A stretch of DNA of 42,923 nt, from contig CAMJMF010000003.1 in assembly GCA_946406925.1 (NCBI GenBank), forward strand, positions 1-42,923, read 5' to 3'. This DNA is from an uncultured Spirochaetales bacterium. Its GTDB lineage: Bacteria; Spirochaetota; Spirochaetia; Treponematales; Treponemataceae. The position numbers and the translations under genes are program-made. Within the stretch, counting starts at the first letter, position 1. Each line of letters opens with the position of its first letter. The notes below the pieces were generated by a model. The model did no database searches, was not told the DNA's origin, and worked only from the letters and a program-made list of their open reading frames with translations. Below are positions 1 to 10,140 of this stretch, piece after piece.

Positions 1-1819
1 AACAAAGGGCCTTATCAACAGCGAGGAACTCGAAGGCGTTACGTTGATGCTCTGTGATGACAATCATGGCAATTTGCGCACACTTCCCACAAAAAAAATG
101 CGGAAACACAACGGCGGCTACGGCATGTACTATCACTTTGACTATCACGGCTGGCCGTACAGCTACGAATGGTTTAATACAACGCATCTTGCCAAAATCA
201 AGGAACAGATGACAACTGCTTATGAGTTCGGCATAAGGGAACTTTGGGTTGTCAACATGGGCGACATTATGACAAACGAATTTCCGCTCAATTTTTTTCT
301 TGACCTTGCATACGACTACAAGAAATATTCAAGCTTTGAGTATACGGCTAAAAAATATACGGCGGAATGGGTCGCTTTTAACTTTCCGTCTGCTTCAGCT
401 GAACAGCAAAACGACATTTGCGGTATAATCAACGGCTATACAAAACTTGCACATAGGCGCAGAACCGAATGTCTTAAAAGCGGCACTTATCATGCCGTCA
501 ACTTTGGTGAAAGCGATGAAACGCTTGCAGCCGCCGAATCAATCATCGAAAAATGCAGAAAGCTCAAGACAGAACTGCCATCAAGCGCGCAGAACTGCTT
601 CTTTTCGCAGGTTTACGTTCCGGCTTTAGGCAACATGAACGTGCTTAAAATGCAGCTTTTATGCGGAAAAAACCAGTGGCTTGCGCAAAAAGGCGCAATG
701 GCAGCAAACACTTATATTGAGCAAATCAGGCAATGTCTTGAAGAAGACAAAAAGCTTGTTGCTGAAATTGACGCACAGAACGGCGGAAAATGGCACGCCA
801 TGGGCTGGAGCGAGCATTTCGGTTTTTCCGGCTGGAACGAAGAAGAAAACCAATATCCGCTTTATATGACCATAGACGGCGCAAGAAAAAAGCGCCTTAT
901 TGTCTGGATTGACGGCGATGACACAGTTACAAGCGGTCTGCCGTGGAGCAGACAGACACTGAAAATAGACGCCTTCAAGAACCCGCACTGCCAGAAAGCT
1001 TTTATCAACATTGCATGCGGCTCAAAAGAAGACACTGACTATAAATTCACAAGTATTGCAGAATGGCTTAAAATTGCCGAACCGGAAGGTACGGTAAAAT
1101 CTGACAAAGTGAAAAAAATCGCTGTTGAGATTGACCGCGCACTGTTTGAACAGGCCGAAAAAAAGAACACAATCTTAAAGCTCACCGGCGCAGACAACAG
1201 CGCAGGCAATGTTGAAATCTGCATAAACGTAAACGCTGAGCTTTTAAACGCAGACGTCGAAGCAGGCACATTCATTCAGACAACAGATTATATCTCAATT
1301 GAAAGCTCAAGCTTCTTTGAGGCGTATGACGGCATCAACAAAGAAGGTGAAGTCGCCGGCTTTGAGCTGCTTAAAGACTACGGCAAAATGAAAGACGGCA
1401 TGAAAGTCTATCCGGTAACTTCTTATTTTTCAGAAAGTTTAAAGAAGTCGCCGAGCCTCACCTATAAATTTGCGCTTGAAAACGAAGGCATTTACCGCTT
1501 TGACTTTTACATGAACCCGTCCAATCCGGCGACAAAAGACAATTACTTTAGGTTCGGTGCCGGCGTGAACGGCAAAAAAGTGCTTGTTGATGTTGTTGAT
1601 TCAGACTTTGCCGTCGGCGACAACCAGCAGCCATGGGGCACAGATGTTACGAACAATATTCGCGTAAAATCAGTATATTTTGACTGTGCCAAAGGTGTAA
1701 ACACGCTTAAAGTTTATGCAGTTACGCCTAATTTTGTGCTCGAAAAGATTGTGATTTATCCGAATGAGTTCAAGATGAAGCAGTCTTATCTCGCTCCGAA
1801 AGAAACTTATCGAAAATAG
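1..1819 (+). CDS. Glycosyl hydrolase family 115 (xylan alpha-1,2-glucuronidase-like), C-terminal part; 5' end outside window
   Basis: Frame open from base 2 (TKGLINSEELEGVTLMLCDDNHGNLRTLP) into the 44..1819 ORF; GH115-like GGYGMYYHFDYHGWPYSYEW and EFGIRELWVVNMGDIMTNEFPLNFFLDLAYD. Confidence 0.88.
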   Translation, partial: TKGLINSEELEGVTLMLCDDNHGNLRTLPTKKMRKHNGGYGMYYHFDYHGWPYSYEWFNTTHLAKIKEQMTTAYEFGIRELWVVNMGDIMTNEFPLNFFLDLAYDYKKYSSFEYTAKKYTAEWVAFNFPSASAEQQNDICGIINGYTKLAHRRRTECLKSGTYHAVNFGESDETLAAAESIIEKCRKLKTELPSSAQNCFFSQVYVPALGNMNVLKMQLLCGKNQWLAQKGAMAANTYIEQIRQCLEEDKKLVAEIDAQNGGKWHAMGWSEHFGFSGWNEEENQYPLYMTIDGARKKRLIVWIDGDDTVTSGLPWSRQTLKIDAFKNPHCQKAFINIACGSKEDTDYKFTSIAEWLKIAEPEGTVKSDKVKKIAVEIDRALFEQAEKKNTILKLTGADNSAGNVEICINVNAELLNADVEAGTFIQTTDYISIESSSFFEAYDGINKEGEVAGFELLKDYGKMKDGMKVYPVTSYFSESLKKSPSLTYKFALENEGIYRFDFYMNPSNPATKDNYFRFGAGVNGKKVLVDVVDSDFAVGDNQQPWGTDVTNNIRVKSVYFDCAKGVNTLKVYAVTPNFVLEKIVIYPNEFKMKQSYLAPKETYRK

Positions 1820-1836
1820 CTATACACAATCTGCTT

Positions 1837-2847
1837 TTATCTTGCAATAAGCTCGCAGGGAATTTCAAAACCTTCAATGCCGTATTTTGCATCAGATTTA
1901 AGCAGATTGTCCATCAGCTCAGCAGATTTCCGCCCTATCTCAAGAAGCGGCAGTTTCATCGTTGTAATTCCAGGGTGAAGATAAGACGAAACAATATGAT
2001 CATCAAAGCCTGTGACAAATAAATCTTTTCCAGGCTGCATATTGTGCTCGTAAAGATAATCATAAACGCCGGCTGCAAGAAAGTCATTGTGGCAGAAAAC
2101 AGCGGTCACACCCTTTTTCAGCACTTTAGCGGCGGCTTCTTTCCCCGCATCACGTGTCCAATTAACAAACACACACAAATCTTCATCAAAATGAATATTG
2201 TGCTCTTTTAAGACGCGCTTAAAGCTGTTGTACCTTTTTTGTGCATGAAGATTGTCATTCAAACCGCAAATCATTGCTATTTTTGTATGGCCTTTGGATA
2301 AAATGTACTCAGCCATTTTTACTGTACTCGTTTCATCATCAATTGAAACATAGGGCAGCTTTCTCTCGTCTGTATATGCATAGCTTATAACAACAGGAAC
2401 AGGCAGAATATGATTATAATACTTCAGTTTTCTTGAATGTTCCGCAACATGGATTATTCCGTTTACCTGTTTTGACAGCAATTCGTCAACAGCGTTATTT
2501 ACGCCTGACTGCAAAAACTTTTCATCGTCCATCCAATTCAAATTTGAATAAACACGCATATTATAAAGAATTGTCTCGTATTTTTGCGCCTCAAAATAGC
2601 GCATTATGCCTTCAATTATTGCAGGAGAAGTAAACGCTGAAAGTTCTTCTATGATTAGCCCGATTGTGCGCTTTGAATTTACCCGTAGATTCCGTGCCAT
2701 AAAATTCGGTTTATAGCCGGTTTCTTCAATCATCTGGAGTATGCGCATTTTTGTTGATTCTGAAATATTTGACTTGCCGTTTATTGCATTAGAAACTGTT
2801 GCAGTAGAAACGCCGCACCTGTCGGCAAGTTCCTTCAAAGTAATCAT
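1837..2847 (-). CDS. LacI-family transcriptional regulator
   Basis: N-terminal HTH MITLKELADRCGVSTATVSNAINGKSNISESTKMRI plus periplasmic-binding-like effector domain. Confidence 0.95.
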   Translation of the reverse strand: MITLKELADRCGVSTATVSNAINGKSNISESTKMRILQMIEETGYKPNFMARNLRVNSKRTIGLIIEELSAFTSPAIIEGIMRYFEAQKYETILYNMRVYSNLNWMDDEKFLQSGVNNAVDELLSKQVNGIIHVAEHSRKLKYYNHILPVPVVISYAYTDERKLPYVSIDDETSTVKMAEYILSKGHTKIAMICGLNDNLHAQKRYNSFKRVLKEHNIHFDEDLCVFVNWTRDAGKEAAAKVLKKGVTAVFCHNDFLAAGVYDYLYEHNMQPGKDLFVTGFDDHIVSSYLHPGITTMKLPLLEIGRKSAELMDNLLKSDAKYGIEGFEIPCELIAR

Positions 2848-2849
2848 AG

Positions 2850-2861
2850 TTTATCGATTAA
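2850..2861. promoter_or_regulatory. Candidate LacI-type operator TTTATCGATTAA
   Basis: Near-perfect 12-bp palindrome with central CG, 2 bp upstream of the lacI-family start codon. Confidence 0.35.
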
Positions 2862-2992
2862 CCTCTCTAAAAAGTAACATGCCGTTTCTAGAAAATCAAC
2901 ATAAAAAATGGAATTTATTGCAGCTTCGGGAAAAACCCTTATTTTATGTGCTCTACAAAACGTTTAGAAAACAAGACGTATTCCGCAAGCTT

Positions 2993-3928
2993 TTACCACA
3001 ATTCTTTTTGCAAAACTTTCCAGCTTCTTTGGTTTGCACGTGTAATTATATCATAAGGTTCTGATGTTCCTATCAAAAACGCAGAGTTTTCATCATGAAA
3101 CTTATTGTTGCGGATAACAGTCTGCCTGTCATAATTGGCATAGCAATACCTGCAAAAGTGGCTGCACGTATTATATTCACCGATATCAGCTGTTAAAATG
3201 CAGGCGCATTCTTTTCGGTTCTGTCTCATTTTGGGAATATCCAGCCTGCATCCGGCGGCTTTTTCAAAGACTTCTTTAGTCATACATCCGGAAACATCTG
3301 CACCAAATTCCGCAAGAGACGGAGATTCACCACAAGTTTTCACATTGATATTGTACTGCTTTCCGATCTTTACAAATTCTTTGCAGATAATTTCCTGCTC
3401 AATTTGTGAAACTTCAATTGCGCTGCTGAAATTCTTCTGGACTTTTTTGTACAAGTCAATAAAGCTTATAACGCAAGTTTCTGTATAATCTGATAATTGT
3501 TCCGCCATTTTTCTGAAGGCGTTTATATGAAAATCAACAGTATATTTTTCATTTACAAAAATCGGGTCATAACGCCAGCAGACACTGTTAACACCAAGTT
3601 TGTCAGACAATTTCTTAAAGCACTCAATAACAAGCTGCTTGTCCGGAACATTCGGTTCTATTTCACTTTCATAAGGCGTTATTGTAACAAACCAGAACTG
3701 CTTAAAAGGCTGCAGCACATCACTGCTTTTTAATTGCGTAACCAGCGGAATTGGATTTTTTGAACAAAACACGAATAAATCTACTACATCAGGATTCAGC
3801 AGATATTCTGTGACCTGCTGCCGGTTGTACGGGTTTCTGACACAAACATAGCCGGCTTTTATTCTGTTAATAAACCAATTCGAAAAAAAAGCCGGAATAT
3901 CCGTTCTTAGTCCAGTATTAATTATCAT
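2993..3928 (-). CDS. DUF1848 family protein with C-terminal CX3CX2C cluster
   Basis: MIINTGLRTDIPAFFSNWFINRIKAGYVCVRNPYNRQQV N-terminus and NTCSHFCRYCYANY near C-terminus, typical of DUF1848. Confidence 0.85.
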   Translation of the reverse strand: MIINTGLRTDIPAFFSNWFINRIKAGYVCVRNPYNRQQVTEYLLNPDVVDLFVFCSKNPIPLVTQLKSSDVLQPFKQFWFVTITPYESEIEPNVPDKQLVIECFKKLSDKLGVNSVCWRYDPIFVNEKYTVDFHINAFRKMAEQLSDYTETCVISFIDLYKKVQKNFSSAIEVSQIEQEIICKEFVKIGKQYNINVKTCGESPSLAEFGADVSGCMTKEVFEKAAGCRLDIPKMRQNRKECACILTADIGEYNTCSHFCRYCYANYDRQTVIRNNKFHDENSAFLIGTSEPYDIITRANQRSWKVLQKELW

Positions 3929-4008
3929 AATAGAATATTTTACCTTTTAGCACCGGTTCTGACTGAAAACAAGTTTTCTCTGCTATGCATCGGTTGCATT
4001 CATTTTTG

Positions 4009-4695
4009 CTATTCAATAACAGCAGGAAGCTGGCAGATAAAATAGCCCTGCGTTATGAAAAACTCTGCCAAAATATATGTCAGCATAATGATAAAGTGCC
4101 CTTTAAATACTCTTCCCTTTTGATGAAAACGAACCAAAAACAAAACAATATCAGAACAGAAAAACAGAACAGATCCTGTTACAACGAATAATCCGCCCAT
4201 ATTCAGTTCTGAAAAAACAAATGCCCATGCAAAAACGTTCATTGCGCCATTAATTAACAGATAGACTAAAACACCGTAGAAAAACGGCTGCGGTAAAGCT
4301 TTGTTCAAAACATAAAAAACAGCATACGCACATGATGCATAAATAATTCCTGCAACAATTAAAAAGACTACAGGAACAGCTGCCCAATCGATATAAGAAC
4401 AATACAAAGGGATAAAACACAAATGCGCTGTCAAAAAACTTATTCCACCAATAATGAAATAATACAATTTTGAGCGCAAAAGCATTACATCGCCAATCCA
4501 GCTTGTTAAAAGTGCCAGCAGAAGTATACTGCTAAAAGTTATTGAATGCACAGAGCACGAAATCAGATAATAAATCAACAAGAACGGTATTATAAAGCCC
4601 TTGGTATGTGTTCTAAGAGAATCTTTGCCTTGGTAGCAATTGGTCAGATGAATTACGCTTAGTATCACAAAGACAATCAGAAAAAGATATTGCAT
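4009..4695 (-). CDS. YhhN/TMEM86-like membrane protein (lysoplasmalogenase family)
   Basis: Multi-TM protein with SWIGDVMLL motif; start placed at MQYLFL after AAAGGAGAG (ORF extends to 4719). Confidence 0.7.
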   Translation of the reverse strand: MQYLFLIVFVILSVIHLTNCYQGKDSLRTHTKGFIIPFLLIYYLISCSVHSITFSSILLLALLTSWIGDVMLLRSKLYYFIIGGISFLTAHLCFIPLYCSYIDWAAVPVVFLIVAGIIYASCAYAVFYVLNKALPQPFFYGVLVYLLINGAMNVFAWAFVFSELNMGGLFVVTGSVLFFCSDIVLFLVRFHQKGRVFKGHFIIMLTYILAEFFITQGYFICQLPAVIE

Positions 4696-4715
4696 AAACT
4701 CTCCTTTGGAATTAA

Positions 4716-5441
4716 TCATGGTGTCTGTATTCCAGAATCCGGTGATTTTTTCCAGATAACAGTCATGTCATTTGGAAGATATCCGTCAACTATTGTATAC
4801 TCTGAAGACGGATACATTTTCTTTACATCAACCATCGATTTTTCAACAATCTCAGAATTATAATAATAATATGCATCTTCCTTGTTTGATGATGTATCAC
4901 TTAGCAGAGAACATACAAAATACTCATCAGCAATCACAGCAAATTTCTCAAAGGATGATTTCAAAAATGTTCTGTTATTTCCTAAATTCAAGTTGAAAAT
5001 ACCTGATGTATATACAACATCAAATTTTTCATTTTGCAATTTTTCTGAATTCGCATCAAAAATATCAGTATTAATGAATCTGTATACTGCGTTGACACCG
5101 GCCGGCAATTTTATTTGTTCAGCCTGTGCCTCTGCCATTTTCACCATATTCGGCAAAATATCTGTTCCCACATAATCAACAGACCAATGCAGCCCCTGTG
5201 TTAAAAAATGATATAAATCACCGAGACCGGAACCTACATCAAGCAATTTTTTGTGGTTCAAATTTATGTTTTTCGCAAGTATTGAGAATCTTTTATATTG
5301 AGCGTCTCTGCTTTCCCAGCCCAAAATTTTATAATTGTTTTCACGGTTTCCAGACAGTGCTTTTTCTGTACGTGCAAATACATTGTCAAAATTTTCCTGA
5401 TAATATTCATTGATTTTATCAAAATTTGTTTTGTCTGCCAT
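4716..5441 (-). CDS. Class I SAM-dependent methyltransferase
   Basis: LLDVGSGLGDLYHFL motif I and downstream Rossmann pattern. Confidence 0.85.
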   Translation of the reverse strand: MADKTNFDKINEYYQENFDNVFARTEKALSGNRENNYKILGWESRDAQYKRFSILAKNINLNHKKLLDVGSGLGDLYHFLTQGLHWSVDYVGTDILPNMVKMAEAQAEQIKLPAGVNAVYRFINTDIFDANSEKLQNEKFDVVYTSGIFNLNLGNNRTFLKSSFEKFAVIADEYFVCSLLSDTSSNKEDAYYYYNSEIVEKSMVDVKKMYPSSEYTIVDGYLPNDMTVIWKKSPDSGIQTP

Positions 5442-5466
5442 TTTTCAGCCCCGATATTATCAGAAA

Positions 5467-5508
5467 CAAAAAAAGCCTTGCTCTATGCCCTAAGCAATAG
5501 AGAAGGCT
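5467..5508 (-). terminator. Rho-independent terminator for the outer-membrane-like protein gene
   Basis: GCCTT(g)CTCTAT / ATAGAGAAGGC stem; T-run on the minus strand. Confidence 0.75.
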
Positions 5509-5531
5509 CTTTGGATTTGATACAGTTCAAA

Positions 5532-6812
5532 TTACAGCCCTACATTAAATTTGAGCTGAACAGAGTAATCAAACATTCTATTCTTTTTGATGCTGTTTAC
5601 TCCGTACATTATATCAGCACCAATACGGACATCATTTGCAATAACAAACATACCGCCCAATGAAAATTCAGTATATGTGTAAATTTTTTCAAACTTCTCG
5701 CGGCGTGTTTTTAACCCTTTTAACTCTTCTTTTTTTCTAGGACGTATAAATCCAGACAAAGAAGTTGTGAAAGAAACTTGAGAAGAAGGCTTCCACTTAA
5801 ACGACAGCTCAGGTTTTACAAGATCTGCAAAACCGCCTTCGTAAAAGATACCGGCATTCTTATAGGTTATAGGTCTGTATTCAGACATACCGTCGTCATT
5901 GTTTGGAGTACCATACTGTAAACGAGTTGCAAGCTGCATATTGCGCATTAAAAACCATGACATGCCGGCATTCAAATAACCAGCCATATAAGTCTCTGTT
6001 TTTTTTGCAGTCTGTCTTGAAATAGCTTCTCCAACTATACCTAAATCATAATACAATCTTGTTGATTTAAGGAACGGTCCGTTTATACCTGTTGCCATAT
6101 ACATAGAGTCAACAAGCTCTTTTATGTCCTTTTTCTTCTTTGTAAGCTTACTGTCATTGATAACACGGCGCAAATCAAGCTGAGCTACCATATCACCAAA
6201 AAGATCTATACGGTTTCCGCCAAACTCTGGAAAAAGTGTTGACCACTGGAAAACAGCACGATTTGCTGCAAGCCCATAATACGGTTCCGGCAAAACCGAA
6301 GCATTATAAAAGTCATCATATGAGAGCATACTGGTTGAAGTATAATAAGATTGAAAACCTATATAAGATGCAGTTACATCCATAACTATGCCCGGAATAT
6401 TTACATGAATCGCAACACCATCTGCAGATTCATTCATAATCATCTCGTGCGTATCTTTTATCTTAATGCGTCCTAATTCATAATTAACAAAGCCATGACA
6501 GAACGGAAATTTTCTTGTCTGAATACGGAACAATTCAAGATCAACAAAAGGACGGCAATGCGGTACTTTCGGGTTTAAACGGTAATATGCACTGCCCTGT
6601 GCTGTAAATCTCCAGCCGTCAGCAAAACGAAAATCAATCCACGGAGACAATTTATATTCGTAAGAAAACCAGTCAGAAATTGCAAATTTGGCTGACAGAT
6701 CAGCACCATAATTCACATTCAAATCCATTGAAAAAAGCGGTGTAAGCGCAAAACAAAGTAAAAATGAACAAATACAAAGACGGAGTTTTGAACAAACAGC
6801 AAGCGGATTCAT
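5532..6812 (-). CDS. Hypothetical exported, probably outer-membrane beta-barrel protein
   Basis: Signal-peptide-like N-terminus; alternating hydrophobic/aromatic strands; C-terminal FDYSVQLKFNVGL. Confidence 0.6.
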   Translation of the reverse strand: MNPLAVCSKLRLCICSFLLCFALTPLFSMDLNVNYGADLSAKFAISDWFSYEYKLSPWIDFRFADGWRFTAQGSAYYRLNPKVPHCRPFVDLELFRIQTRKFPFCHGFVNYELGRIKIKDTHEMIMNESADGVAIHVNIPGIVMDVTASYIGFQSYYTSTSMLSYDDFYNASVLPEPYYGLAANRAVFQWSTLFPEFGGNRIDLFGDMVAQLDLRRVINDSKLTKKKKDIKELVDSMYMATGINGPFLKSTRLYYDLGIVGEAISRQTAKKTETYMAGYLNAGMSWFLMRNMQLATRLQYGTPNNDDGMSEYRPITYKNAGIFYEGGFADLVKPELSFKWKPSSQVSFTTSLSGFIRPRKKEELKGLKTRREKFEKIYTYTEFSLGGMFVIANDVRIGADIMYGVNSIKKNRMFDYSVQLKFNVGL

Positions 6813-7291
6813 CAGTAAGCTCCTTTATAAATCAATTTTGCATTTGGAAAAGCTGATGAAAATTTTCCCATGATAGTTACAAAAAAAGATCCTGTCATTT
6901 TATCTCCGGGGAAAGCATCCGGCTTTATAACACCAAAATATTTCATCTGCCTGAAAGCATAATGTCTTGAACCAAAACAATAATACAAAATACTTGTTGC
7001 CTTAATATCAAAAGCTTTTAACAAAAACAAACTCATATCATCATAGCGCAACAATGTATCAGGAGTAATACCGGAAGGAATAATACCGGCATTTGAAAAA
7101 TGTTCAAAAGCATCATTCATTGAAATTGTTTTATCAACATTGTCATCATCTGAATAATAAGCCAAGTATGTCAAACTTTTCCAAGTTGTTTTTTCTTCTT
7201 TTACTATATCAGCGATTATGTCTGCACTTTGAGCAGAAACTGCACATAAAGCAATAAAACATAAGGCAAAAAAAGCAAACATTTTTTTCAC
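6812..7291 (-). CDS. Hypothetical exported protein, translationally coupled to the downstream gene
   Basis: Signal peptide KKMFAFFALCFIALCAVSAQS; TGATG stop/start overlap; GTG start at 7291 preferred (ORF extends to 7330). Confidence 0.6.
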   Translation of the reverse strand: MKKMFAFFALCFIALCAVSAQSADIIADIVKEEKTTWKSLTYLAYYSDDDNVDKTISMNDAFEHFSNAGIIPSGITPDTLLRYDDMSLFLLKAFDIKATSILYYCFGSRHYAFRQMKYFGVIKPDAFPGDKMTGSFFVTIMGKFSSAFPNAKLIYKGAY

Positions 7292-7533
7292 AATGGTACC
7301 CTTGAAGTGTTTCAACCACACTACTAACATTATATTATAATAGTATACCGTATTATCGATAAATAATAAAGCTTATATTATGTAATAATAGGAAATTTTG
7401 TACTATTAATCTTGTAAAATAGCAAAATTAATCTTTTAAAGTCTTTGTACAAAATGACATAAATTATTTTTATGCATAAAATCTCTAAAATTCTGTACTA
7501 GCACAAAACCTCATTCTCTGCTTCACACCGCAA

Positions 7534-7566
7534 ATAAAAAACCGGAACCACAGCGGTTCCGGTCCA
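7534..7566 (-). terminator. Rho-independent terminator of the S1-domain gene
   Basis: Perfect 9-bp stem ACCGGAACC-acagc-GGTTCCGGT followed by T-run on minus strand. Confidence 0.92.
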
Positions 7567-7586
7567 AAAGAAACAGGATAAAAGAA

Positions 7587-8681
7587 CTATTTCTTTTTGA
7601 GCAGTGCTGCAAACGGATTGTATGTTTCGCCCGAATTATCCTGATTCTTCAAATATTCTTCAGAATCATCATCCTGCTTGACAGACGAAGCCGGAGCAAG
7701 CGAGATACGGTGATTTGCTGAATCAATGGAAACAATCTGGGCATCAAAGCTGTCACCAACCCTAAAAAGCTTACGCAGATTAGTATTTGCCTTGGCTTTT
7801 TCAATAGTGGAAATATGCACAAGGCCATCAATACCGTCTTCGAGATTAACAAAGATTCCGAAATCAGCAATTCTTACAACATTGCCAGTAATTTTCTGCT
7901 CAGGCTTGTATCTTTCATCAACTGTATCCCATGGATCTGCAATCAAAGCTTTCATGCTCAATGTTACTTTTTCATGCTCCCAGTCTGTCTTGATAACAGA
8001 AGCTGTTATCTCCTGCCCTGCTTCAAGAACATCAGCTAAATTTTCCACACGGCCTCTTGAAACTTCTGAAACAGGAAGCAAAGCCTGAAAACCCTGAACA
8101 TCAACAAAAGCACCAAACGGATGAAGAGAAAGCACTTTGCCGCGTACAGTCATACCGACTGTCAGTTTCGTTTTCAAAATTTCCATTTGAGAAAGTCTTG
8201 CCGCTTCTAAAACTGCACGGTTAGAAACCAGTACATTTTTTCCGTCATTCTTGTATTCTGTAATTTTAAAAGTTAACGTCTTGCCTTCAAAAGTTTCGTT
8301 CTCTTCTTTCCGGCGGCCACCCATCTGAGAAAACGGACAGAATGCGCGGATATTTCCGATTTTTACTTCGTAGCCGCCTTTAATCTCTTTCTCGACTTTT
8401 CCCTCAATAGGAATGCCGTTTTTATAGGCGTTTTCAATTATTGTCTTATCTGCATTATTTGAGGCAATTTTTGTTGTAAAACGCATTTCGCCGTGATTGT
8501 CGTCAATAAAATATGCCTTGATTATGTCGCCTTCTTTTACAGAAAGGTTTCCGTTCTCATCTTTGAGTTCAGCGGCATTCAGCACACCCTCACTTTTCGA
8601 ATTTAAATCAAGAAAAATTGTATCATCTGAAATCTGTACAATTGCGGCTTGTATTTCCTGTCCTGGTATCAATCTGTTCAT
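7587..8681 (-). CDS. S1 RNA-binding domain protein (about four S1 repeats; 30S ribosomal protein S1-like)
   Basis: Repeated S1 signatures, e.g. VRGKVLSLHPFGAFVDVQGFQALLPVSEVS and ITGNVVRIADFGIFVNLEDGIDGLVHIS. Confidence 0.9.
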   Translation of the reverse strand: MNRLIPGQEIQAAIVQISDDTIFLDLNSKSEGVLNAAELKDENGNLSVKEGDIIKAYFIDDNHGEMRFTTKIASNNADKTIIENAYKNGIPIEGKVEKEIKGGYEVKIGNIRAFCPFSQMGGRRKEENETFEGKTLTFKITEYKNDGKNVLVSNRAVLEAARLSQMEILKTKLTVGMTVRGKVLSLHPFGAFVDVQGFQALLPVSEVSRGRVENLADVLEAGQEITASVIKTDWEHEKVTLSMKALIADPWDTVDERYKPEQKITGNVVRIADFGIFVNLEDGIDGLVHISTIEKAKANTNLRKLFRVGDSFDAQIVSIDSANHRISLAPASSVKQDDDSEEYLKNQDNSGETYNPFAALLKKK

Positions 8682-8945
8682 AAATATCCTCCACTTTTTT
8701 CAACCATACTTCAATCGGTTTCCGCCTGAAATAGTACACTCTTAAGCATTTTTACACAAGGCAAAGTATTTCACTTTGAGCCTGATTTATTAATAAGAAA
8801 AGCCGAATTTTCGGTCTGCTGAAAGATGCGCACTCACGTGAAAAACAAACAGACTTGCTAAAAAAACAGCAGTTCATTAGACTTGTTCAAAAACTCAGTA
8901 AATTTAGTTAGTATTGAGCATTTTTAAGTGCATTACGAGGGCTTT

Positions 8946-10109
8946 ATGAAAACGCTTCTAAAAAGAATATTTACCGCTCTGAAAAAAGATATAGTACTTA
9001 CAGCAGCGCTAACCTGCGGAATTGTTTCATGCTTTTTTTGCAGACCTACCGCAAAAGACATTATCAGCGCAATTGACTTCAGGGTGCTTTCACTTTTGTT
9101 CTGCCTTATGACGGTAATAGCCGCTTTTAAAAGCATAAATGTGCTGGATTCTTTGTCGCAGTACCTTTTAAGAAAATGCAAAACCGTCCGTTCTGTTTAT
9201 TTTATTTTATGCACACTTGTCTTTTTCTGCGCCGCAATTGTCACAAATGACGTCGCGCTGCTTACATTTGTTCCAATTACATTAATTGTATGCAGCCACG
9301 CAGGCATAAAACCGCTTAAACTTATCATCTTTGAGACTTTAGCAGCAAACCTCGGCTCGTGCATAATGCCGATGGGCAATCCGCAGAATCTTTTTATTTA
9401 TTCGTTCTATAAAATGACAAACGCTGATTTTTTTCTGACAACGCTGAAAATCGGAATTCCGTCATTTTTTCTGCTTTTTGCATTTCTTATGGCTGCAACA
9501 AAAGATGTTAAAACAGCAAAAATAAATATTGTTTCAACTCTTGGTCCTGCCGGTGTTGAAAAAGGCATTTCTGTTTATGTTTATCTGATTCTACTGATAA
9601 TCAATCTGCTCTCGGTGTTCCATGTAATCAATTCGGTTATAAGCTTTGCAATTACACTTGTGACAATTCTTTTGTTTAACCGCCGGCTTCTGCTAAAAGT
9701 GGATTACACACTGCTTTTAACGTTCACAGGATTTTTTGTTTTTACATCGAATATCTCTTCGATTGAAGCTGTCCAACAGTTTTTTAAAAGCATATTGAAC
9801 ACAGAAACAGGCACTTTTTTTGCGGGGCTTGGCTTAAGCCAGATTATCAGCAACGTGCCGGCAGCACTTCTGCTTTCTAGTTTTACTGAAAACGCGAAAG
9901 CTCTTCTCGCCGGTGTCAACATCGGCGGCTTGGGCACAATAATTGCCTCGCTTGCAAGCGTTATCTCGTACAAACTTTATCAGAATTCAAATATTCCTCA
10001 AGAGGAAAAAGACCCGTTCCTTCCGACTTTTTCATTCTATAACGTGATTTTTCTGCTGATTCTGGTTCTGCTTTATCTCGGTTTTGGTGTTCTTGAAAAC
10101 GGGTTTTGA
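8946..10109 (+). CDS. SLC13/ArsB-like anion permease
   Basis: Polytopic protein; VTNDVALLTFVPITL and NLGSCIMPMGNPQNLFIY signatures; start at MKTLL. Confidence 0.8.
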   Translation: MKTLLKRIFTALKKDIVLTAALTCGIVSCFFCRPTAKDIISAIDFRVLSLLFCLMTVIAAFKSINVLDSLSQYLLRKCKTVRSVYFILCTLVFFCAAIVTNDVALLTFVPITLIVCSHAGIKPLKLIIFETLAANLGSCIMPMGNPQNLFIYSFYKMTNADFFLTTLKIGIPSFFLLFAFLMAATKDVKTAKINIVSTLGPAGVEKGISVYVYLILLIINLLSVFHVINSVISFAITLVTILLFNRRLLLKVDYTLLLTFTGFFVFTSNISSIEAVQQFFKSILNTETGTFFAGLGLSQIISNVPAALLLSSFTENAKALLAGVNIGGLGTIIASLASVISYKLYQNSNIPQEEKDPFLPTFSFYNVIFLLILVLLYLGFGVLENGF

Positions 10110-10140
10110 CAAAGACCGGCAGTTTCTGTAAATTATTCTC

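Noticed and set aside
659-988. Many antisense ORFs in the track (e.g. 659..988 -, 21466..21747 -, 21498..21767 +, 24910..25110 -)
   Set aside because: They lie inside strongly supported CDSs in other frames, have low-complexity or shadow composition, and lack RBS or family resemblance.
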